NCBI GenBank assembly: GCA_973895155.1
Contig: OZ316897.1
Location: 14,322,001-14,386,000, forward strand
Source: Marsupella aquatica
Lineage: Eukaryota; Marchantiophyta
Direction: 5' to 3'
Length of the DNA stretch: 64,000 nt
The position numbers and the translations under genes were made by a program. Below, piece by piece: positions 57,459-64,000 of this stretch (the first letter of the stretch is position 1; each line of letters begins with the position of its first letter). The notes under the pieces are model-generated. The model saw only the letters and a list, made by a program, of their open reading frames with translations. It was not told the origin of the DNA and did no database searches.

Positions 57459-59373
57459 TGTGACTTCACGTTACTTGAGGTCTACAGCAGTACAAACCCC
57501 GTCCTCCTTGCTGCAAAAGCCTCTTCTGGATGAAACCTCCACTCCACTACAGCTACTAGTATTTTGATTGACTCGACTCGATATTGCAGCACAAACTGAG
57601 GCAGCATGCCACGGCCCTCCCTTATATGGCCATCCACGCATCTTCTCAAATGCACACCAGCACCTTCCATCCTCTAGGACCTTCCGTTCCCGCGGAGGTG
57701 CACGTACACTCGACGTTTGACGAGTGACTGTCAAAACTGATATTGACCTGGTGCAGGTCCCTCGTCCAACCCTCTTCAAACACATGGGACTTTTTAAGTT
57801 TGACGAGGGAGAAAAAGAATCTTCACATCTAAGCAAATGCTCCGTGCATAGGATGTGGTACGCGAACAATTCGCTGAGAAGCCCCTGAGAAGGTGCTGAC
57901 CATGCTTGCGAATTCCTTTGAATGACTATAAATGCCTAAACCTATCGTGGATCAATTAAAAGTCTGCTGACCATGCTTGCGAAGTCCTTTGATTGACTAA
58001 AAATGCCTAAACCTATCGTGGATCTATTAAAAGTCTACAGATTCCATATTTGTGAGGCTGAAAATGGTATGCCCATCCACAGCTCCCCAACCCAACCAGC
58101 CAAGAGGAGGATCGAGGCTGTCAGTTTCGCGCTGGAGTAGCGCGCACCGGGATGATGGGCACTAGAGGCTGTCAATTTCGCACTGGAGTTGCGCGAACCG
58201 GGATCATGACAACTGAGATTAAATTGACGTATCACCCAGTCACATCGCGGCCGCTCCGTGATTTCTCGTTAGAAGTAAATCCAGGAGGCACATCAATCAA
58301 TTAGGTTTGGTCTTTGAGCCGGATCCATGCCCACCCAAAATATCCTCCAACTGTTGTTTTTGGAAACATTCGAAGCTCAGACGAGTCGCTCAGAGGTGAT
58401 TGGCAAGAGAGGTGCTGCTGGGAAGGACACCGTAGGTAGTTGAGGCTGAAGACGCGTCCCTCAGAGGTGATTGGCAGGAGAGGAGCTGCTGCCAAGGACA
58501 CCGTAGCTAGTTGAGTCGATAGGCGTGCCCTGCTCTAAGGACAAGGAACTTGCACGTAGCGGAGATTGATTGGAGCAGGGCTTTACGAGTTGGATGAAAA
58601 ATCTCAGTACTGCAAGCCATATTCTATGGCAATCGTAGATTGCTTGTAAATCACCCGCTACTAGTAGATACTAGTATCGCTTAGAAATTCAGCCTATTTA
58701 GGAACAGTTTCTCCTACAAATGTTAACCACCAATATCTGAGAGAAGGTTTAAGAAGAGAACTCGTTTTCTTTTCATGCGCTTTGTAAGACAAAGACTGCA
58801 ACTTTCCCGAATCGAAACATATTCGAGAAGACATTTTAATGAGAAAGCATAGCACTGTGAGATATTAGTATGTCGACCACGTCGGACTGCTACAACCTCC
58901 ACCCTCGTGTTCTCTAGAAATTAACTACACAACAGACGAGGACAGACAAGAAACGAAGTACAAGAACCAAACATGTTTTTGAAGTGATAGTCCTCTTCCG
59001 ACCGTCGCGATTCCAGGAGCACCTACTTGTGTTTCCTAGAGTTTACCAAGAGCTCTTGCTCTGCAATGCCCTTTACATAGGGACAAATCGAAGAACTTAT
59101 TCCAATTCTTTCGACATCTAAACCAAAGCAGGGGAACAAGGCCCCACTTTCATATAATCTTTCCAGATACTTACATCATGAAAAACCCTCACGGAAAGCT
59201 TCTGTGAGACAAGTGAGAAGATTTGACCTCAATTTCTTCAAATTAAGATATGAATTGGCTACTTACATACAGAAACATATTTTAATCCTAGTTCCATTCC
59301 CATGGTCCACCCAGATCAATTTGCTTGTCCGAGGCATCATCTTTCCAATACGCTGTTATTCCCTTGAATAGTT
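57459..59373. repeat. Sec61 5' flank with three short tandem duplications
   Basis: The first few hundred bases should hold the Sec61 promoter. Further out are head-to-tail duplications at about 57895-58035 (GACCATGCTTGCGAA, CCTAAACCTATCGTGGATC), 58108-58208 (GAGGCTGTCA.TTTCGC.CTGG) and 58385-58515 (CTCAGAGGTGATTGGCA.GAG). No gene; 58600-59373 shows nothing clear. Confidence 0.6.
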
Positions 59374-60948
59374 TCAATCACTCTTGGCGGTCTTTAGCTT
59401 GGTCTCGTCCAATAGTTTCTCCAACTCTCCAGTCTATAGGTAAGAGCATTCGTGTTAGCCAAATAACATGATCAACTCAAACCGAGTTATAGCCAGCAGG
59501 TATCATACCAAGTAGCGCATACCGAGACCTAAGGAGTCTCCGTTAAGACAATGTTGTAAAAGATACCCATAGATTGTCTGACAATACAGGATCTGATGCA
59601 ATGTTGGGACCAGCAGCAGGCAAGAGTAGATAGTAGACTAACCCTGTGCATATTGATGAGGATGTCCGAACCTCCAACAAATTCACCATTTATGAAAACT
59701 TGTGGAATGGTCGGCCAGCGGCTGGTGCAAACATCAAAATCAAATTTGGGTGGCAATGATCAGAACGGGGAATAGCCTCAATTATGTCAAGTTATTCACC
59801 AAGTTCCCATTCGCTTGAGTACAGACAATTAAAGGAAAAGTTACACCGTATTTTCTATCTTAATCACCAACATTTTCATGAACCAGCTCACCTAAATTGC
59901 TTGATGCCATCTCTGAGTTCAGGGTCCGCCAAAACATTTCGTGAGTTATAACTTACATCTGCAATGTTCCAGTTGAAGTCAGGCAAAGTTCAGACTGCAT
60001 GGGACTTTGGTTCTCGTGAGCTTGTAGCCAATTACAGGATCCTTCGCAAACTGAGTTACAAAATCGAAAAGTACAATCAATACTCGGGGAAGATGTCAGC
60101 TCACCGTACTCTTTCAAGATACGAACAACCATTGCACTGAATCCACACTGGGGAGCATCTGGTACTCCCTTCATGTACACGATGACTGCATTATCTTTGA
60201 TATCCTGCAGCCAGTCAATTCGTCTGTGAATATCCCCAACCCTCTTCCTGGGAGAAAGTAGTCTCCATCTTGAAGTACTAATTGGAATTGGATGGCACCA
60301 TCCTTTGACTTGTCCTCCGCCGTAGAGGGCTGATACAGTCTCCAATAATGTCGAATCATAGCTTTGCGAAAATGTGACTAGAATGGAAATTTGTTTTCCA
60401 GCTCCGTTACAGAAATATGTTAAGAGGATCTCGTAGAACATATGAGACAGTTCCGTCGAAGAGAAAAGTAAAATGGAAAGAAAAACAGAAAGGAAGGGAC
60501 GGGCAAACGAAACACGAACCTGCTCTATATGGTCTTGCACAGTTTGGGTTGCTTTTTCGGCCTTGACTTGGGGCTTAAAATCGTCATGCGAGTCTGCCTC
60601 ATCACCTGCAGATACAATACCAGCTCGCTGCCCTACACGCCATGATGCACCTATTATGCCCACAGCCAGAAATTGTTCAAGATGAATTCTTCCCCTAGCT
60701 CGATCGAATTCTTCAGAAATTGAAACGCCAGATGCTAACTATTCCCTGTGGGATTTGGGCCGGAATTTTCAGTTCAATTAGACTATCGAGCCCTCAATTT
60801 GGAGAAAGAGCTGTTCAGGTAAAAACTTGGGAACAACGAAAGAGAACAGTAAAATGGTAACTGAAGAGGAGAGAACCACACCTGTTTGAACAAGAGCCCC
60901 ACGAGAAAGTCTGAGGCTCGTCGCCGCTGCCCTACATGCGGACAACAT
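59374..60948 (-). CDS. GRXS15: mitochondrial monothiol glutaredoxin, GRXS15-like
   Basis: Six exons (complement): 60882-60948, 60520-60605 or 60520-60650, 60105-60204, 59892-59958, 59643-59721 and 59374-59433. All have GT-AG ends and consistent phase, giving 152 or 167 residues depending on the exon 2 acceptor; both acceptors keep the frame. The basic, alanine/serine-rich N-terminus ([17 protein letters not shown]) fits a mitochondrial transit peptide. Then come [27 protein letters not shown] with the CGFS active site, [38 protein letters not shown] (glutathione-binding TIPQ and GGSD) and [14 protein letters not shown]15 proteins bind a [2Fe-2S] cluster with glutathione and serve mitochondrial iron-sulfur protein maturation. 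Length and order match the Arabidopsis protein (about 169 residues). Confidence 0.93.
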
Positions 60949-61490
60949 GGTGACCTAGCCTCTCCGTCAACCGGCTTTGGTCCTGTCCTCCGGCGATTAT
61001 CCTAGACTGGATACTCGCGTTGGAGTACAAGCAGAAACCCTAAGCTTGCCTCTGCACAAGAAGCCGAATTGGCTCCTGACGGAGATCATCCGCAATTTCG
61101 CAAATCTCGGTCTCGTCAGCCAGCAGTAACCGATTCCCTCCACAACTAGACTCCACCAAACATAAAACAATGCACATACTCAGGTCATTCGGCAATTACG
61201 CCGAATCGGTCCAAAAGGATTGTTCGTCACCTCAAAACGCGCATCGAAGCTAATGTAATGAACGCAAATCAACCAGAACAAGAGGACAGAGGCCCGAAAC
61301 TACCAAAAGCGTCGTCGTCGTCGTCGTGGTCGTGCAACAGCGCGAGCGGCTCCCAAATCCCAATTCTACGACACACATCACGTCCACTGCATAGCAGAGC
61401 AAAGCAAAGCAGAGCACTGAGCTCTCGATTGCCGCAAAATCTGTCGATCAACGAAACAACAAGAGCAGAATCTGTGGAGCATCGAAAAAG
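60949..61490. promoter_or_regulatory. upstream region of the glutaredoxin gene
   Basis: Probable promoter and leader. No TATA box assigned. A TCGTCGTCGTCGTCGTGGTCG stretch lies at about 61311-61331. The plus-strand frame at 61258-61497 is low-complexity and unsupported. Confidence 0.4.
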
Positions 61491-61652
61491 GAGGTGAAGT
61501 GGGATTTAGTACATTGTCATGATATTTTATTTATTTATCAAGTTGTTATTATTATTGTTTTCGTCCATCGAAAAGGAGGGTGAAGTGGGATTTAGTACAT
61601 TGTCATGGTATTTTATTTATTTATCCAGTGGTTATTATTATTGTTTTCGTCC
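61480..61652. repeat. two-copy tandem repeat, about 85 bp
   Basis: GTGAAGTGGGATTTAGTACA and TTATTATTATTGTTTTCGTCC each occur twice in the same order (61493-61567 and 61578-61652). Confidence 0.9.
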
Positions 61653-61706
61653 ATGGGTCAAGAAAAATAACTCTGAGTGAATGCAACCCCATCATATCTC
61701 TGATTT

Positions 61707-62086
61707 GACCACCCTTGGGTCAGTTGGCCTGAGGGTGGGTCAGGAGTTTTTGTGGACAAAAAATTAGCCAATCATTTACTTAAGAAACAGGGAGACTAAT
61801 GACACTCACGGTTGAAATCTCAATTGTTTTTGTTTCATTTGCCACCACCTAATGCCCTATAGTTATGTTAGCCAGGAAAGACTCAACAATAGTCAGAAAG
61901 TACTCTGTAATCAAATATTCCATAACCAGACTTGTGCTTGTCTGTAGGGTCAAATAATAGCCACCTTGGCTAATGTTCAAAAACAAACAAAAAATGGCTG
62001 GTCGAGGGGGCTGCAGTTGGGCTGCAGGTCAAGGCGCAGCTGAGGTCAGGGTACCCATCTTTGGGCCAACTGACCCAAGGGTGGTC
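61707..62086. repeat. 380-bp segment with perfect 23-bp inverted ends
   Basis: GACCACCCTTGGGTCAGTTG.. (61707-61729) is the exact reverse complement of 62064-62086. The interior has no ORF. No target duplication is seen at the edges, so a MITE-like element is possible but unproven. Confidence 0.75.
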
Positions 62087-64000
62087 CATGCCAAAACTGA
62101 GGGAATCCGTGACGCCACTGGATCTTGACAAGGGGAACACAATAGCCATTAGATGTGGAGGAGATAACCTGAGTTACTTTTCTATATTTACAAACAAAAA
62201 TAGTGGCAATTTGATCAAAAGCCAAAAAATCATGACAATGTGCTATTATGATTTTTGTATGTGTTGTTGCCTTTTTTTTTTTCTTGCCTTGAAACTGAAA
62301 GCCTACCCATCCAACAGAGGATAGCTCCTGTAGCCACAAGGGGACAATACCCAGGGAGGATAGCCCATTTGTAAGGTAATCACAAGGGGGCATACCTAGG
62401 GATTGGACAGGGACCTAAACCAGGAGGGAAAGGGTTAAACCAAGGTCCCAAAGAGGACTAGCCAAGGGCTCACCTCTACACCACTACACCTCATCCACAG
62501 ACACACACACATGCACTCAACAGCCCTTGCATGTGAAGAGGGGATTGAGTTTGGGACAGATAAGTAAACCTACTCATGATTTTAGTAAGTGATGGTGCTT
62601 CTTTTGAAAAACCTTTTTACATCTATTTGGCTGCCAGAAGAGTTTTGAAGCAAATCTTTCCTTTCCAACTCCTTTGGTCCTTTCGTCCCCATTTTTGTCA
62701 CAAAAGAGCCACCAGCCATGCTGGTTAAGCAAGTTTGTGGATAGTCTCTTTTTTGGTAAACTTTTTGGAAAATTTGCATGAAAACTGTCAAAACCTTTGC
62801 AGATGTGTGCCACAAAAGATGTCAGATTTACAAAGAAAATCGGTCCGTAAACCATGATTGTCTTTGGAGCATCTAGCTTGCTATTATTTGGCGAAGTCTG
62901 TCTCACGATTGCTCTCCGAAGGTGGTATTACCATGTCCTCGCTCGCATTCAGTTGATTATTTAACGATTGTGAAGTTCTGGTTTAAAGTCGACGTCATAG
63001 ATTTGAAATGTTCACGTCTTGTCGAAGTGGATTGAAGAGTCGGCGACTACAAGATGCGAGACAAGATGGTGGCGAATCATGTCCCTTTCATTCCGTCAGA
63101 CGCTTTTAGATAGTTTTCGAAGCAGAATGGCCACTCCGTCATAGTTACTTATATACATATATATTCCCCTTACAATAGATCATAACATGCAGATCTCCTG
63201 TCAAGCTCGAGCTCAGGATTTCTACATGGTCTGTAATCACGGAACGTAGGTTACATTTCTGAAAGATAAAATGCTGTTCGAGTTCCGATCGATTTCGTTT
63301 GCAAAAAATATGATGATGGTAAACCATTCGTTTCAATTGAATATAATGATGGTAAAGCTACTCCTCCAGAATCTATATCGCTTTCATAATTTTTTTATTC
63401 CAATCTTCTTCTGGTTGAAGTACATTCCAACCGACTATTCAAAGAAAGGAAGTAAAGAGATTCAAATACGTCATGTAAATGTCATTGGCAGAAGCTCAGG
63501 AAATGAAAATCATTTGAAGTGATGATGGCAAGAGTGAGACAAGAGGAGAGGAGAGGCTCGTGCCACAGATCCTACATCTAACTTCAGATTTCCATGCTAA
63601 ATTGCATAGAATTGACAGTCATCCATTTAATTTCAGTATATTAATTAAACCGTGACTTCAGCAACCTGGGATCCCAATTTTGAAAGAAGATGTGTTGGGA
63701 CAACCATTGGGGAGTATATAACTTCCTCTGTGGAAAAGGATACCCAGTTTTATTAGGGCAGCTGCACCCTAAATAGTACTGTAGAACTCTTTCTGGGGAT
63801 TAAACAGATCCAGTACAAAAGGCGTAGACACCACAAAGTGTAAAAGTTACCTGGGTGACTCCTTCAACAGTCTCCCGGGAAAGGTTTCTGCAGTTTGAGA
63901 GAATAGAGACAAGGGGACAGTTTTGAGATTTCGTGACTAGATTTGTGTCATAACTTTCTCCAGGAGTTTCGGATTTGGGAGTTCTGGATTGATTTGAAAA
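62087..64000. other. right end of window, no gene recognised
   Basis: Short ORFs only. A T-run lies at about 62271-62282 and a small direct repeat (ATAATGATGGTAAA) near 63310-63355. Nothing resembles an RNA gene or transposase. Confidence 0.4.

Overview
This is nuclear DNA of a land plant. The evidence is spliced GT-AG genes, plant F-box/kelch genes, a MYB98-like R2R3-MYB, a plant-specific DUF1191 membrane protein and a CGFS glutaredoxin of the mitochondrial GRXS15 type. Gene density is low, with many degenerate tandem repeats and no recognisable LTR-retrotransposon coding region. The expanded F-box/kelch family would suit a seedless plant (bryophyte or lycophyte), but the sequence alone does not settle this.

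Left part (1-26,400): a segmental array. Four intact single-exon F-box/kelch genes (complement 39-1265; 4062-5243; 13015-14250; 18459-19682) and one 3' fragment (about 8577-8863) sit in units of about 4.5-5.5 kb. Each unit has a promoter block with 2-3 copies of the palindrome ACGGCCGT, the F-box gene, a conserved downstream block and, in most units, part of an R2R3-MYB gene. Only the last unit carries the whole MYB gene (about 23055-26382, five inferred exons). The other units keep only the R2-encoding exon region in varied decay (about 2681-2935, 6960-7400, 15920-16340), and one has lost it. Genes 1 and 2 form a head-to-head inverted pair. The truncated unit carries a perfect 65-bp foldback made from the family's own 5' leader.

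Middle (29,784-37,322): a complete-looking PIF/Harbinger DNA transposon of about 7.5 kb. It has matching 13-bp terminal inverted repeats, a two-exon DDE transposase on the plus strand and, converging from the minus strand, a two-exon SANT/MYB-like accessory protein with a coiled-coil tail. Both reading frames are open once one intron each is removed. Minisatellites flank it on the right (211-215-bp and about 60-bp units).

Right part (37,300-64,000): three ordinary genes, all on the minus strand, in repeat-rich DNA. They are a DUF1191-type single-pass membrane protein (42398-43501), an intronless but intact Sec61 alpha (55989-57458) and a six-exon mitochondrial monothiol glutaredoxin (59374-60948). 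Several clean tandem repeats (70 bp x4, about 140 bp x5) and inverted repeats lie between them.

The F-box proteins would act as substrate receptors of SCF ubiquitin ligases and the MYB as a transcription factor. Their repeated pairing reflects shared duplication history and is not in itself evidence of joint function. Sec61 alpha (ER translocation) and GRXS15 (mitochondrial iron-sulfur metabolism) are housekeeping genes unrelated to the array.
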